Shown here piece after piece: positions 24,120 to 36,040 of a DNA stretch of 64,000 nt (the first letter of the stretch is position 1; each line of letters begins with the position of its first letter). The DNA comes from Saccharina japonica (Eukaryota > Sar > Phaeophyceae > Laminariales > Laminariaceae): positions 225,879 through 289,878 of the forward strand of contig MEHQ01003072.1 of NCBI GenBank assembly GCA_008828725.1. Reading direction: 5' to 3'. The position numbers and the translations under genes are program-made. The notes under the pieces are model-generated. The model saw only the letters and a program-made list of their open reading frames with translations. It did not search any database and was not told the DNA's origin.

Positions 24120-24800
24120 AAACTCTTGCGGGGAGAGCAGCAGTCGTTGACGGCGTGCTGGCAGCAGGACCTCGTGCCCGCAATAAGCAGCAGCATCAGC
24201 AGCAGAAGCAGCAAAAGCATGCAGTAGAAGCAGCAGAAGCATGCAGGTGCTGTACGCTGCAGATGCAGCAATCACCAAGGAGACGTGCGGTCCATCCTGT
24301 GCTCCGCGGCACTCGCTGCCACCGATTCCGCCACAACGAGACGATCACCGACGTCTTCATTGTTGTCCTCTTCGTCCGTCGGGCGAAAATGATGAGCGTG
24401 CCGGCAAGGCTGTACCCGCTTGTAGCAGCACGAGCACGAGCAGCAACAGCAGCAGCCGCAAGCTGCTAGTGACAGGGCTTGGTTGTAGCAGCGCTTGCTT
24501 GCAGCAGCAGCTCTTGCTTAAAGCGGCTCTCGCTTGCAGCAGCGCTTGCTTGCAACAAGCAGCAGCGTGCTTGCTTGTAGCAGCACGTTTGTCTGTTGTA
24601 CCAGCAGCAGCGCTTACTCTATATACCGCAGCGCTTGCTTGCCACGGCGCTTGCAGCAACATCACTGCAGCAACAGCGGTGCAGGTGCGCACTACTTACT
24701 TGTAGCACCAGTATCCGCTGCGGCAGCAGGCAGCAGACATGCAACAGGAGCATCATCAACTACAGCAGCAGCAACTCTGTACGTAGTGTGTCATACTCTT
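24120..24800. repeat. CAG/GCTTGCTTGCAGCAG-rich region
   Basis: Imperfect CAG/CTG triplets and repeated AGCAGCGCTTGCTTGCAGCA words dominate. Several overlapping frames of 60-156 codons on both strands reflect triplet bias, encoding Ala, Gln, Ser or Leu runs. No domain or start context makes one of them credible as a gene. Confidence 0.6.
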
Positions 24801-24830
24801 GATTCTTCGTGTAAACTGCAACCTTGCTAG

Positions 24831-25882
24831 GCGGTCCGAGGCCCTCTCGGGGCAAGCTTGGGCAATCCCAAGCATCCGGAGAGTATGTCGAATCTCGTAT
24901 CACCCATATATGGCTCTAATATCCAAATATGCATAAATTCGTCATATTTGTGCTTATTTCATTAGGCTTTGGGATCAGTCGTCGGTAACGGGAGAATTTA
25001 TAAGCTCATTTCATAGTAGTTTGCTTTTGCGCAGACACTCTAATGAGAGTTAAACATTTTTTCATCGAAATATTTAGGCTTATGTGGAATATTTCGTTGT
25101 AATATTATTTATACGTAATTACATCCATGGAAATAAAAACACTTGAATGGTTCCGAGAAAGTTTCTGTTTGAGGATGGCCGTCACCCACTATACAGGTAT
25201 AGTGTGTTTCCACGCTGCGCGCTACACGGTGTTTATTATCTGGTCCGCGTTTTGGTGTTCGGAATAGACCCACTTGGGTAGGACAGTGTACCAACAGGGA
25301 CCAGCGAGTTTATTCATGCCCTGGCTTCAATCGTTTACTTCCATGGCATCGTTTATTTCCGTGCAACTAAGCAATACATTTTCTGCCAATGTAATCACAA
25401 GCAAGTAAAAACAAATCCGTAGAGGCAATTTTTACTTCCATATGAGTAAAAAAACGCAAGTAAACAAAACGTTCGTGGGGGTAAACTTTACTTCCACGCA
25501 AGTAAAACAAACATGTGTGGAAGCAAACTTTAAAACCCTGAAAGCGAAGTCTAAATCGTGGAAATTATCATGCAAGTAAACTAAGAATTCGAACAATGTG
25601 GCAGTTCGTGTGTTCAAGGGTTAAAATGGTGTTTCGACATGTTGCCGAGGGTCAGACGACGGCAATTCCCAGTGAGGTGACTCACGGCATCTGCTGACTG
25701 TAGAGTTATATGTACCTGCCAGTTACCGGCGTAGATTTATAAAGAGATACATCGTTTGGCGTCGTGAGAGTCCCCCTGAAATCCAAGCTTGTCGGCTGCC
25801 ACCAGTGCCCATTCAAACCCAACACATTTTGACAAGAAATACAGTGGCTCAACAATGATACCATCAGTCATAAATTCGTCAC
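24831..25882. other. No gene seen; AAGTAAA/TTACTTCCA repeats
   Basis: Between about 25310 and 25620 there are many copies of TTTACTTCCATGG, ACGCAAGTAAAACAAAC and similar words in both orientations, related to the 23.5 kb cluster. No exon is visible up to the PMP exon that begins at 25883. Confidence 0.45.
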
Positions 25883-25969
25883 CTCCTGATTCACCGGCCG
25901 TATTGTTGAGGAATTCGTTGACTCCGTCGATATATACCCCAGACCTCAAGGCGTATACGGCACCAGGTC
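25883..25969 (-). CDS. Isolated PMP-repeat exon (87 nt, phase 1-1)
   Basis: On the minus strand an acceptor CCACAG at the right edge and a donor GTGACG at the left bound 87 nt that start and end in phase 1. They encode GAVYALRSGVYIDG followed by VNEFLNNTAGESGG, the same pattern as the other PMP exons (GAV start, FxNN, closing SGG). The open frame continues well beyond both edges (25737-26375), so a retained-intron reading is possible but the flanks show no family similarity. No partner exons were recognised nearby. It is either an exon of a long gene with large introns or an orphan. Confidence 0.55.
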
Positions 25970-26854
25970 CTGTGGCAAGTCGATACGAAGTGTACAACAC
26001 AGGGGCGTGCATATAAGGCGTAAGGCACGGGTCCATGGACTGCAGGGTTGATTCACGTCTTCCTCGGACACACTGGTAATGAACAACACGCAGCACGTGG
26101 TAGGCGACACGTAGTATGTCGGGAATATAACATAGTGGGGGACAGCAATACCCGTGTGGATCAAAGTATATTGTTTTGGGGGGTAGGAAAGAGGACCGAG
26201 ACTGTTCGACTGCTTTAAATAATATTAATCGATCAGCCGATACGCGTTGTTTTTGCGCGGAAGGTTTGATGACATTTGTCGACTGAGTGAATGCGTACGT
26301 GGTGATCCAAGCTAACCTCCTCATACGATCGTCGCCAAAAATGTCGCTTGCTTCGTATTGACGAACGTCGCCCACTTACTGAGCGCACTGACCTTCCTGA
26401 ACCGCGCAAGACACAATTATAGTAAGCTAATTCGTTAGGAGCGTATTGGTGGCGGTAGCGGCGAAAATGCAGCCTGACCAATCCTGTTGCCTTACTAACC
26501 GTCAACAATAGTCTTGCAGTTTTCGCAGCATATTTTTGTTTTTTAATATGAACGATCTAGCTTTTGATACTGCATGTAAATGTCTGCAAAACGGTTTGAG
26601 CAATTCGTCGTTGAACGTACGGCGTAGGACCAACATCACGTCATATATATATATTGCCCACAGATGATCAGGCACTGCAAAGACAAGACATGCGTACGAG
26701 GCAAAGCCAAATATATACTCCTACTATTTAAATAAAATATACCGAGACCACTAGCACATGTACGTAGTATAGGAGTCCCTGTAGCCCGTTGATCATTATA
26801 CCATATTTGGTTGATTGCCCGGCACATTCCCGGCTATTTACGGCGGGAGTGTTG
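25970..26854. other. No further exon recognised
   Basis: The minus-strand frame overlapping the PMP exon stays open to 26375 but its upstream translation has no family motif. The remainder up to the copia LTR holds only short frames. Confidence 0.35.
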
Positions 26855-27251
26855 TGTTCGTGGTATGCGGTTGCTTGATACTGGTTTCCCGTATGTGGCG
26901 GTTTCATGTTTTGTGGGGTTTCGTATTATGTATCGGGTCATTATTTAGTATGCCTCGTCGATGAAGAGATGGAGCTGCCCCGAGAGGCAGTCGGTGATAA
27001 TAATGATGCGACCCGGGCTTTGATACAACGATACTGCCGGTCTATATGTGAGTGGTGCAGCCGGTGACAACGTTGGTACGGCTTCCCTCCTGTGTGTGGT
27101 TTATGTGGTGTGAACTCTGACAAAGAACGGTATTGGCTCATCTGGTGTGTGTGGTATTTGGTGTACGAGTATTTTATCTTTCCTCCTCGACCCACGTCAT
27201 AGGGGCACGCCGCGTGGTTATACAGAACACGTTATACAGCAAGCGTTCACA
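26855..27251 (+). repeat. 5' LTR of copia element
   Basis: Starts TGTTCGTGGTATGCGG and ends CGTTCACA, with TG...CA termini, 397 bp. A conventional plus-strand primer site is not obvious directly after it. TTATCGTGGG some 8 bp in may be a half-tRNA-type site, which is uncertain. Confidence 0.93.
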
Positions 27252-27303
27252 AACACGATTATCGTGGGTTTTCGGGCCCGGAGCTTGCTGAAGGGTTGTT
27301 GTT

Positions 27304-29250
27304 ATGGCAGAGGAGGCCGAGCTGCTTCGACAGCAGCTTGCGGAAGTGTCGCTTAAGTTGGCTGAGCGAGACGCGACGCTGGCGGCAACGTTGGCTGAGC
27401 GAGACGTCACGTTGACGGCAACGTTGGCTGAGCGGGACGCGCGGGACGCGACGTTGGCTGAGCGAGACGCGGCGTTGTCGGCGGAGAGAGCGTTAAGGAT
27501 ATCCGCCGAGGCAGCGGCTCAGGGGGGTACCGCTGGGCGGAGCGGGCTGCCCGCACAGCAGGCAGGTGTTGGGCAGCCTGTGCCGGAGCCAGGCTACCGT
27601 CACCAAACCCCCCCGGCGCTCATCTTGTCCTCGCAAAATAGCATGCGGGTACCCAAATTTGATGGGCGAAGCCAGCTGCACCTGTGGTCAGACAGGTTCC
27701 AAACCTATTTGTCGGCGCGGGGTCTGATCGGGGCGCTTGAGCGCCCGAGCGACCCCATTCTGATAGCCGGAGGTTTTGGAGGAATGGAGGAGCGAAACCG
27801 GTCCATATATCTTCATGGGCAGCAGAAAGTCGAGTAATGCGAGAAGGCGTGGGAGTTTCTCATGGAAGCTATGCAAGGACAGCCTGTTGAGGAACGTATG
27901 CATGCCGCTGGGTCGGTGGAGGGAGCATGGAGGGCGGTGATGGCTTGGTATCAACCACAGGGTGATGCCGAGAGGGATCGTCTGGAAAAAGAGTTCGAGA
28001 ACATCAGAATGCAGGGGGACGAGGACCCCAAGGTCTTCGCCCGTGCCGAGGGGAAGCTCAATGTGTTGTCCGCATTGGGTATCAACAAGTCGGACCGCGA
28101 GGTTACTCGCATACTCACCCGTCGTCTTCCGTCCGAGTTTTACGACGTGGAGCAGTGCACTAGTCTGCTTCGGCCCGGTATTCTAGCGATCGGAGATGGA
28201 GGCAATCGTCCGCACCTCCCACGCTAACCGCAAGGCGAAGGAGTTGGAGGAGCGGAAGTTAGCGGCGGTCGTGCCGATGGCTGCAGCGCCGTTGGTGGAT
28301 CCCCACGCCCTCGCCGTTGGTGGGGGTTTCCAGGGCAGATTTGGAGGCACCGGGCAGCAGCAGCAGCAGCAGCAGCGGCAGTATGGGGGCGCAGGGCCAC
28401 AGCAGCAGCAGCAGCGGCAGTATGGAGGTGCAGGGCCACAGCAGCAGCAGCAGCAGCGGCCGTATGGAGGCGGGCCACAGCAGCAGCAGCAGCGGTCGTA
28501 TGGACAACAGCAGCAGCAGCAGCAGCAGCAGCAACAGCGCCAGTATGGAGGCGCCGGGCCACAGCAGCAGCAGCAGCAGTGGCACTACGGTGGCACCGCG
28601 CAGCCGCCGCCGCAGCAGCAGCAGCAGCAGCAGCGACAGTTGGGGGGTGGGCAACAGCAGCAGCACCCACCCCAGCCGCAGCAGTACCGCCAGCAACAGC
28701 GGGGGCCGGGGGGCACTGGTTGGATTGGCAACACCGGAAGTGGGTGGTATCAGCCGGAGTCCCCTCCGCCTCCAGGAGCGTCCATGGGGGAAGTGTACAA
28801 GTGCGATCGGTGTGGTGCCCTCGGGCACAAGTCCGCGATTTGCACAGCGCCGAATGCTTTCGCAGGGGCGTGCGGTACTTGTGGAGCCTACGGCCACACG
28901 GCCAGGCAGTGTCGTACTGCCCCGCCCACCCGTATGCATGCAAACATTGTCGCGGCCCCGCCGCATGGCCTTCCGGCCCCTCAGGAGCACTACAGCAGTG
29001 CCCCACCACCACCGGGAGCTTGGCCTCAGCAACAAACTGGCTTCGTAATTCACGGCGACGAATTGGACGGGGGCGGTGTGGGCGGAGGCGTACAGCAATG
29101 GGACGGGGGCGGTGTGGGCGGCGGCGAACCGAAATGGGGCGGGGGCGGTGTGGGCGGCGGCGAACCGAAATGGGACGGGGGCGGTGTGGGCGGCGGAGTT
29201 CAAGGTCAACCAGAGCCGGGAAGTGGAGGAGCCGGGGGAGCTTACGAGGG
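27304..29250 (+). pseudogene. copia gag (damaged)
   Basis: The start ATG at 27304 follows the LTR and leader. The N-terminus is a predicted coiled coil built on repeated LAERDATL-like units (about residues 18-68). An in-frame TAA at 27835 interrupts it, the frame resumes, and a frameshift between 28184 and 28225 moves it to the frame used by the rest of gag-pol. The C-terminal half has Gln runs separated by RQYGGAGP-like spacers, then two CCHC zinc knuckles (CDRCGALGHKSAIC at about 28801 and CGTCGAYGHTARQC at about 28870), then GGGVGGGEPKW repeats. The knuckles are expected to bind RNA in the nucleocapsid role. The Gln/Gly tracts are unusually long for a copia gag. Confidence 0.88.
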
Positions 29251-31387
29251 CGGACCGCTTTCCTCGACTATAGAAAGCCAAGCGACGTCCAGCAGCGAGC
29301 AGCAGGTCAAGTGGCCCACCCTCTTCGTGGCGCATTTGACGTCTTTAGGCAAGTGGCATGCTCTTTCTGTTGGTGGTGGTCTTGTGAGGCCAACACGGCC
29401 TGGGAGTAAGATTCTGATTGGAGATAGTGCTGCGTCAATCCACTGCACTGGTGATAGTGCATTGTTTTACAACAAAAGACCCCCCACCCCCGATGAGAAG
29501 TTTCTGATCATAGGTGATGGAAAGAGGATGGAGGTAGAGTTTTTCGGTTGTGTCGATCTAGTGATGCACTGTGCTGAGGATGTAGCCGTGACTCTTAGGA
29601 ATGTGGCGTATGTGCCTGGGGTCCCTTTCGACCTGTGCTCTTTCAACGTGATCCAAGAGGAGCACGTAATTACCCTTGACCACAAAGGGGCGCACATGCT
29701 CAACGGACGCGTGTTTTTCCGCAAGGAGAAGTTCGGCAACTACGTCGAGGCCACTCGTGTAGCGCGGCACCAGAACCCCCCCGCCCTTGCTGCTGCAGTG
29801 CTGAGGCCTGGTGGGCAGAGATGGATCGACGTCAATGACCTGCACTGTTCTCTTGGCCACGCCCACGATGCCGTCTTACGTGAGACTGCTCGTCAAATGG
29901 GCATCAAGGTGACGGGACGTTTGGGGTATTGCGATGGGTGCGCGGGGGGGAAGGGGATCCGCAAAGCCATCGCAAAATCTACCTCGTGCCGTGCTGAGAA
30001 GCGGATGCAGCGCCTGTTCGCCGACCTCGCAGGACCTATGCCGACGTCATCGGGCGGTGCACGGTACTGTTTGATGATCGTCGACGACGCCACCAACATG
30101 GGCTGGCCGGTATTTCTGCCGGACAAGAGTGCGGCCACCGTCACCCTCGGTTTCCGCACTTTCCTGGCGGCCGTAAATGCCTACGGGAAACCTCAATGCC
30201 TTCGCACGGACAACGCCACCGAATTCACTAACACCGAGTTCCAAAGGCTGATGGCCGAGAACAACATCCGCCGCGAATTCACGTCCGTCGACGGTCCGAA
30301 GCCCAACGGGCGGGTGGAGCGGAAGCTAGGTCTTGTTGCCGAAGGAGGTCAGGCCGCATTCTTGGAATTCCAGACCATGTTCGATGGTCTGGAGTTTCCG
30401 GCCAAGGCGCTCAACTACGATCGCACTTGGCCGGAAGCATGGACGTGGATGTGCGACGCGCTCAACCTCATGGCGCGGGTGGATGAGAAGCCCGACATGA
30501 TGTGCTCGTTCGAGAAGTTCCACGAGAGGCCTTACAGGGGCCCGGTGCTTCCATTCATGATGCCGGGACGCCACAAGGCCAAGCGGGCGGCTAAGTCAGA
30601 GCCGAAGGGCGAGCGATGCTTCTACCTGAACTCCGGCAACGACCACGCCTCGGATTGCAGCAAGATCATGCTGTCGCCATCCGGCATCGCGAGCTACTCG
30701 ACCGATGTGACGTGGGGCTTTCGGCGCGCGCCGTTCGATGGAGGGACCGCGATAGCCGGGTCTCCGTCGCCGGCCAAGGGGGGGGCTGTCGGTGACCCAG
30801 CTCAGCCACCGCAAGCGCCGCGGGGCTTCGAGGTGTGGTACCAGCCGTCGACGCCATCGACTGGTGTAACGCCAGAGTCTTCGCCTACGCCCCTGCCTGC
30901 TGCGTCGTCCGTACCGCAGCAGCAGGAGCCGACGCCAGCGACTGTTACACCGCCGGAGTCTTTGCCCGTGTCTCTTCCCCCTGCGCCGCCCGCAACCGTT
31001 GCATCGCCAGACTCCTCGCCCGCACCTCCGCCCCCTGTGTCGGAGGTGCCGGTGCAGCAGCAGCAGCAACCGCGGGTGACGCCGGCGGTGACGCGGTCGG
31101 CGTCGCGGCAGCAGGGGGGCATGGGTACGCAGCATGGCTTCGTTTCGATGCTAGCTGCTCGGGAGAATATCGCCATGGTCATTGCCGACCAGTCTCCGCC
31201 GCACATGCCCGCCCCTGAACTGCCTTCATGCCCTGCGAGTGAGTTGGTAACGCCCGACTCGTATCGCGAAGCGTGCGAGGATGAACACGGAGACGTGTGG
31301 TTTCACGCTATGGACACTGAGTTTGACGGCCTGTACCGCGCGAAGACGTTCGGTGCTGTGATCGACGAGAAGGGTAGAGGCACGTAG
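29251..31387 (+). pseudogene. copia pol part 1: protease and integrase
   Basis: A protease-like site reads GDSAAS (about 29416), a variant of the usual D-S/T-G-A. The integrase has an HHCC zinc region ending CDGCAGGKG and a DD(35)E core: D in FADLAGP, D in RTDNATEF and E in GRVERK, with exactly 35 residues between the last two. A Pro/Ser/Thr-rich tail follows. The frame is uninterrupted from 28196 to a TAG at 31385, which breaks the polyprotein just before reverse transcriptase. All catalytic integrase residues are present. The frame is continuous with the second half of gag. Confidence 0.92.
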
Positions 31388-32811
31388 CAACGAAACGGTA
31401 TCAACGTGATCTCTGCTAAGTGGGTCTATTCTTGGAAGGTTAACGAATTTGGCAGAGTAGTGCGGGCAAAAGCCAGGTTGGTAGCGAGAGGCTTTGGGCA
31501 GCGTGCAGGAGTTGACTATTTCGAGACCTATTCCCCGTGTCCATCCGTTGCGAGTATTCGTTTGCTGGCTGCCATCGCGTGCGAGTTGGGATTGGATTTA
31601 TGTCATTTTGATGCCGAGCAGGCGTTTGTCCAGTCAGAGCTAAGTGAGGACGTCTACATGCGCCTCCCCAAGGGGTGCGGGTCGATGAACGGGAAGGTGG
31701 TCAAGTTGTGCCGCAGCTTGTATGGTTTGAAGCAGGCGTCGCGGCAATGGCACCATCACTTGGTACGTGGTATGAGGGGTCTTGGTTTTGAGCAGTGTGA
31801 GGCTGATGCGTGAGTCATGCGATTGGTGGAAGCGGGGGCCGTTTCTATCGTAGTAGCAGTGCATGTGGATGACATATTTGCGATGGGACTTAAGAGTAGG
31901 GTGTGATCAGTTTTGTGAGGACCTGAACCAGTTCTTTCCTATCAACAACCTGGGGGAGTTGCGGTGGTACGCAGGTTGCCAATTCTCTCGAGATGGGATG
32001 CAGGGGCATTGACGATATCACAGCAGGTTTTCGCTGAGAGCACCGTAGCGAAGTTTGGTGTTACCCGCGGCAAGTGCATTCCTGCGGTGGTTGACCTAAA
32101 ACTTGAGGTGTTTGACAAGGATGAACCAGACGTTGATGAGCCTTTTCGGTCGTTGGTAGGGCATTTGATGTGGCTAGCGAACCAGACCCGCCCGGACATC
32201 CTTAACGCGGTTCGGGCGGTGGCGAGATACGCTGCAGCGCCCAAGTTACTGCATTGGCAGGCAGCGTTGCACATCCTTATGTACATCAAATCTACGAGTA
32301 CGTACGGTATCACGTTTCAGAGGGGTCTGAGTAATGGAGTTCAGCTGAAGTTGTACGTGGATGCGGACTACGCGCACGAGGCCAATGACCGGAGGTCTGT
32401 CTCCGGTGGAGTTGTCATGTGCTCTGGTGCCTGTGTATCGTTCTACTCTAGGACGCAGAAATCCATTACCCTTTCGTCTACGGGGGCAGAGTATGTGGCA
32501 AAGGCCACCGGCTTCCGCGAGACGATTTCATGCGGTATCTCTGGAGTTTTATTTTCCCGGACCGCGATGTTGGATGTACCACGGTGAAGGAAGATAATCA
32601 GGGGGCGATACATCTAGCGAAGAACCCTGTGACCACTCCGAACAGCAAGCACATTGATGTCCGTCATCACTTCCTTCGGGAACGTGTTGCTAACGGGGAG
32701 TTCGAGGTTGTCCACGTATCGTCGGCATTGCAGCATGCTGATTTCCTCACCAAGCCCCTACACACGGAGGCGTTTCGTTTTCACCGTAACTTGGTGATGA
32801 ATTTGTGGTGA
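31388..32811 (+). pseudogene. copia pol part 2: reverse transcriptase and RNase H
   Basis: The reverse transcriptase starts with ISAKWVYSWKVNEFG and has LVARGFGQRAGVDYFETYSP, AEQAFVQSEL and LYGLKQASRQW. The active-site box reads VHVDD instead of the usual YVDD. A TGA at 31811 lies where copia proteins usually have a Cys codon. An insertion near 31900 and a compensating loss near 31995 shift the frame over about 95 bp. Another shift near 32523 moves the RNase H (YVDADYA, TGAEYVAKA, then NQGAIHLAKNP) into its final frame, which ends at 32811. The element therefore cannot make an intact polymerase. Confidence 0.92.
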
Positions 32812-33555
32812 TTTCTTTCATTTGTTTTATTTGTTTCGGGTATTTTGGGGTATTGGGTGAGATGATAACGGAGAAGAGTTATTTTTAGGGAATTGGAGAA
32901 AGTATTGGGATGCACTCATGCGTCGAGTAATGTTAACACGCCAATAGGGTATGCCGATGGTCTTGATGAATCGAGCCGTACCCGTTCGCTATTGGTTAAG
33001 AATACACAACGTACAGGGGACCCAAAATTTCTAGTATCCATAGTATTTTTAAATTCAGATGCATTGTTGGCTTTTGCATACTCCTGGGGTGAACACCTAT
33101 TGATAGCAGGGGGGCTGCTATGATTCGATTTGAGATGTTTTATATCAGAGATGTTCTGTTGTTGTGCTCTTACAGAGTACACAACAGGGGGGCCGATGTT
33201 ATCGGGCGGTACAGTATCTATGTGAAGACGGTGTTATTGATTTTGTTTGAAGGTTTTACCAGCATACTCACGTTCGTTGGATTTTCCCCTTCTCGTAGTT
33301 ACTGTCTTGATATATTTTAGGAGGTATATACTGGAATCGAGATTGAGGGATTCAGTATCGGGATTGCCGTCGTTGGCAATTCGTGAGGATGGAATTTGGG
33401 ATTGCCGTTTTACCTTGGCAATATGAAGGATGGAATTTGGGGTTGCCGTTTTACTTTGGCAGTGATTTATTATGGAATTTGGGACTTGCCGTTTTACCTG
33501 GCAATCGGTGACAAGTTATTCGGGACCTATCGTATCGCGCACCGAATAGGGGGGC
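32812..33555 (+). other. copia 3' non-coding region, tandem repeats and polypurine tract
   Basis: No gene. GGAATTTGGGATTGCCGTTTT-like units recur three times between about 33388 and 33505, each about 50 bp apart. The sequence AATAGGGGGGC directly before the 3' LTR at 33556 is the likely polypurine tract for plus-strand priming. Confidence 0.7.
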
Positions 33556-33952
33556 TGTTCGTGGTATGCGGTTGCTTGATACTGGTTTCCCGTATGTGGC
33601 GGTTTCATGTATTGTGGGGTTTCGTATTATGTATCGGGGCATTATTTAGTATGCCTCGTCGATGAAGAGATGGAGCTGCCCCGAGAGGCAGTCGGTGATA
33701 ATAATAATGCGACCCGGGCTTTGATACAACGATACTGCCTGTCTATATGTGAGTGGTGCAGCCGGTGACAACGTTGGTACGGCTTCCCTCCTGTGTGTGG
33801 TTTATGTGGTGTAACCTCTGACAAAGAACGGTATTGGCTCATCTGGTGTGTGTGGTATTTGGTGTACGAGTATTTTATCTTTCATCTTCGACCCACGTCA
33901 TAGGGGCACGCCGCGTGGTTATACAGAACACGTTATACAGCAAGCGTTCACA
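33556..33952 (+). repeat. 3' LTR of copia element
   Basis: 397 bp, TG...CA ends, about 2% different from the 5' LTR (for example TTTTG/TATTG, GGGTC/GGGGC and CCTCCTCG/CATCTTCG). Confidence 0.93.
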
Positions 33953-33974
33953 AAGAAGTTGTTTCCTGATTCGG

Positions 33975-34400
33975 TGCGGTTAAGCGCACCGCACCGCATG
34001 ATGTTGGCCCTCTTGCAAATCGTATCGCACGGCACCGTAGGTTTACGATATCAGAAAACGGCACCAAACCGCACCGTAGGACATAATGTAGAACCGAACA
34101 GCACCGTGGGGCTCACGACATCCTCAACCCGCACCGAACAGCACCGTAAACCTCACATCTTAAACAAACCGCACCGGACCGCGCGGTAGGTTTACGATTC
34201 CTTGAAACCGCACCGTGGGGTATTGAACAAACTCCAACATCACCGTAGCGTTTACAACATATTAAACACCGCACCGAACCGCACCGTAGGTTTAAGAAGT
34301 TATGAAACCCGCACCAAAACGCGCCGTGGGAATGACATTGAAATCGCACCACACTGTGTTCAACAACGGAAGGTGCCGAAACCCGTGCAATCGGTTATCC
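33975..34400. repeat. CCGCACCGTAGG degenerate array 1
   Basis: AACCGCACCGTAGGTTTACGA-type units separated by about 30-45 bp run through the stretch. Open frames here are artefacts. The same array type recurs at 36820-37090 on the other side of about 2.4 kb of different sequence. Confidence 0.75.
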
Positions 34401-36040
34401 AACGGTACCGTTAATTTGAAACTGTCGACATCCAGCGGTTCCGTTGGCCGAGCAACGATCCTATAGGTTCATGGTTTCATAAGGTTGTTACGAAGTCTGC
34501 ACTGTTTTGGGGTCAACAGCGTTCCCGCTAACCTGATTGCAATTTTCACGTGGACGCAGATTATGTGTCGCATATATTTTGTGTCAAAATTGGTCTCACT
34601 AACAAATTGGTTGCTTTACTCATGTACGTATGGTTAGACAAAACCGTATGTGCATACATTTACCCTCGTACACATGTACGAATATTATATAGAAGATGCG
34701 TGGTGGTTCATATTTTAATTTTCGTTTCATTGTTGTTAAAAAATGAATAAAATCCTAGCATTTACATTTTTGTAATATCTCATGTTACCGGATATTCTCA
34801 TGTACTATGAAAAATTCGAGATACAGTAGCGTGGCTTATATAAGGCGACCTAGTGTTGAGCGAGATTTACCCGCCGTATTTTGAGAGGTCGCCTTAAACC
34901 TTAATAGGGCTATTACCACACTATTGATGATTTGATATTCCCCCAACCCGGCCGGGACCGCCCCATTGCGGACATGTTGCATTATAGTGTACAATAGAGT
35001 TTGCTACTGACCCAGTAGATGAAGTAGAGTTCTGCATGGGGAGGGAAACTCGTGCTCATAGAAGACGATCGATATGTTCAGCGGTACTCTACATAGTGTA
35101 CACTCGTAATGCCAAACGCACACATTTCTGCAGCAAAGCAAAAGGTGCATACAATTTTATATCACGCGGTACAATGATATTCGAGCTGCATGCGACCAGG
35201 CCCATTCAAGCTGCTAATCGCTTTGCTAATGTACTGAGAGAAAGCTTCGCATAGCCACACATTTGAGAGTAAAACTCCAACCTATACCTACTACAGTAGT
35301 ACGTGCCGTGCCGACTGGAGCATTACTCGGCTGTACCACCCACCTCCACTCCCGCGTATCTACCTGTCGCACTATATTGGGAGCATGTGCCAACGCCGTT
35401 CTGGCATTTTGCAGATACAAACGAGCATTACCATTCTCGCTACTTTCTATACACAAAAGGCGTGAATGGTGTTCATCATAGTGCATGCGTGTGTATCACT
35501 GTGGCAGGAAGACACGAGGGGGTTATAAAGAGACGTGCAGCAGAGTAGTGCTCCAGTCACCACGACCGCCGTAAAGTCGACCACCAAGTTTCCACTACAT
35601 TCATGGTCGTCACGGAGCTGTGGAGGGCGATCTGGAACCACGCTTAGTTTGCATGCCCCACAGTGCATCGTGCTTTCATCCATCAGTCATCGGGCTGTAA
35701 GCGTGCGTTGCTCTATTTCGCAGGAGCAGTAAATGTGTGTACATCTCAGAGTGAGCAGCAGAAGAGCGACGTTTTGAAGATATGTGGGCGCAGGAATGGG
35801 TAGTAAATAAGTCGTAATACTCCGTTCAGGCCCCGGGGCCTACGTACGGCGGCACACACGCAAACTATGCTGATTACGCCATATACAGGCCTCGGGGCCT
35901 CTATTAGGCGGCACACGCCCCATTGAGAGTTTCAGTCGTGTCGATGGATATTGACCCGCCTTATATCGAGTGGTCGCATTGTTCATGTCGCGTTATATAG
36001 GCCGAACAACTGTATTAAAATGTGGACAGTAATGTTGTAA
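34401..36040. other. No gene seen; one hairpin and one short repeat
   Basis: TAAGGCGACCT (34841-34851) and its exact complement AGGTCGCCTTA (34886-34896) form an 11-bp stem, preceded by TTATATAA. CAGGCCCCGGGGCCTAC near 35828 and CAGGCCTCGGGGCCTCT near 35886, each followed by GGCGGCACAC, form a two-unit direct repeat. Only short frames otherwise. Confidence 0.45.

Larger units (their letters stand above)
26855..33952 (+). mobile_element. Ty1/copia LTR retrotransposon, damaged
   Basis: A 7.1-kb element bounded by two 397-bp LTRs. It has gag and pol in the copia order, protease, integrase, reverse transcriptase, RNase H. The LTRs differ at about eight positions (about 2%), so the insertion is not very recent. 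The coding region has at least three in-frame stops and several frameshifts, so this copy is non-functional. The bases next to the LTRs (TGTTG on the left, AAGAA on the right) do not form a target-site duplication, suggesting LTR recombination or rearrangement after insertion. Confidence 0.95.

Noticed and set aside
24120-24830. Several 100-156 codon frames with Ala, Gln or Ser runs
   Set aside because: CAG/CTG-driven low complexity, overlapping on both strands, no start context or domain.
28224-29335. Long minus-strand frames opposite gag (262 and 358 codons)
   Set aside because: Shadows of CAG triplets in the gag coding strand. The plus strand has clear gag motifs.
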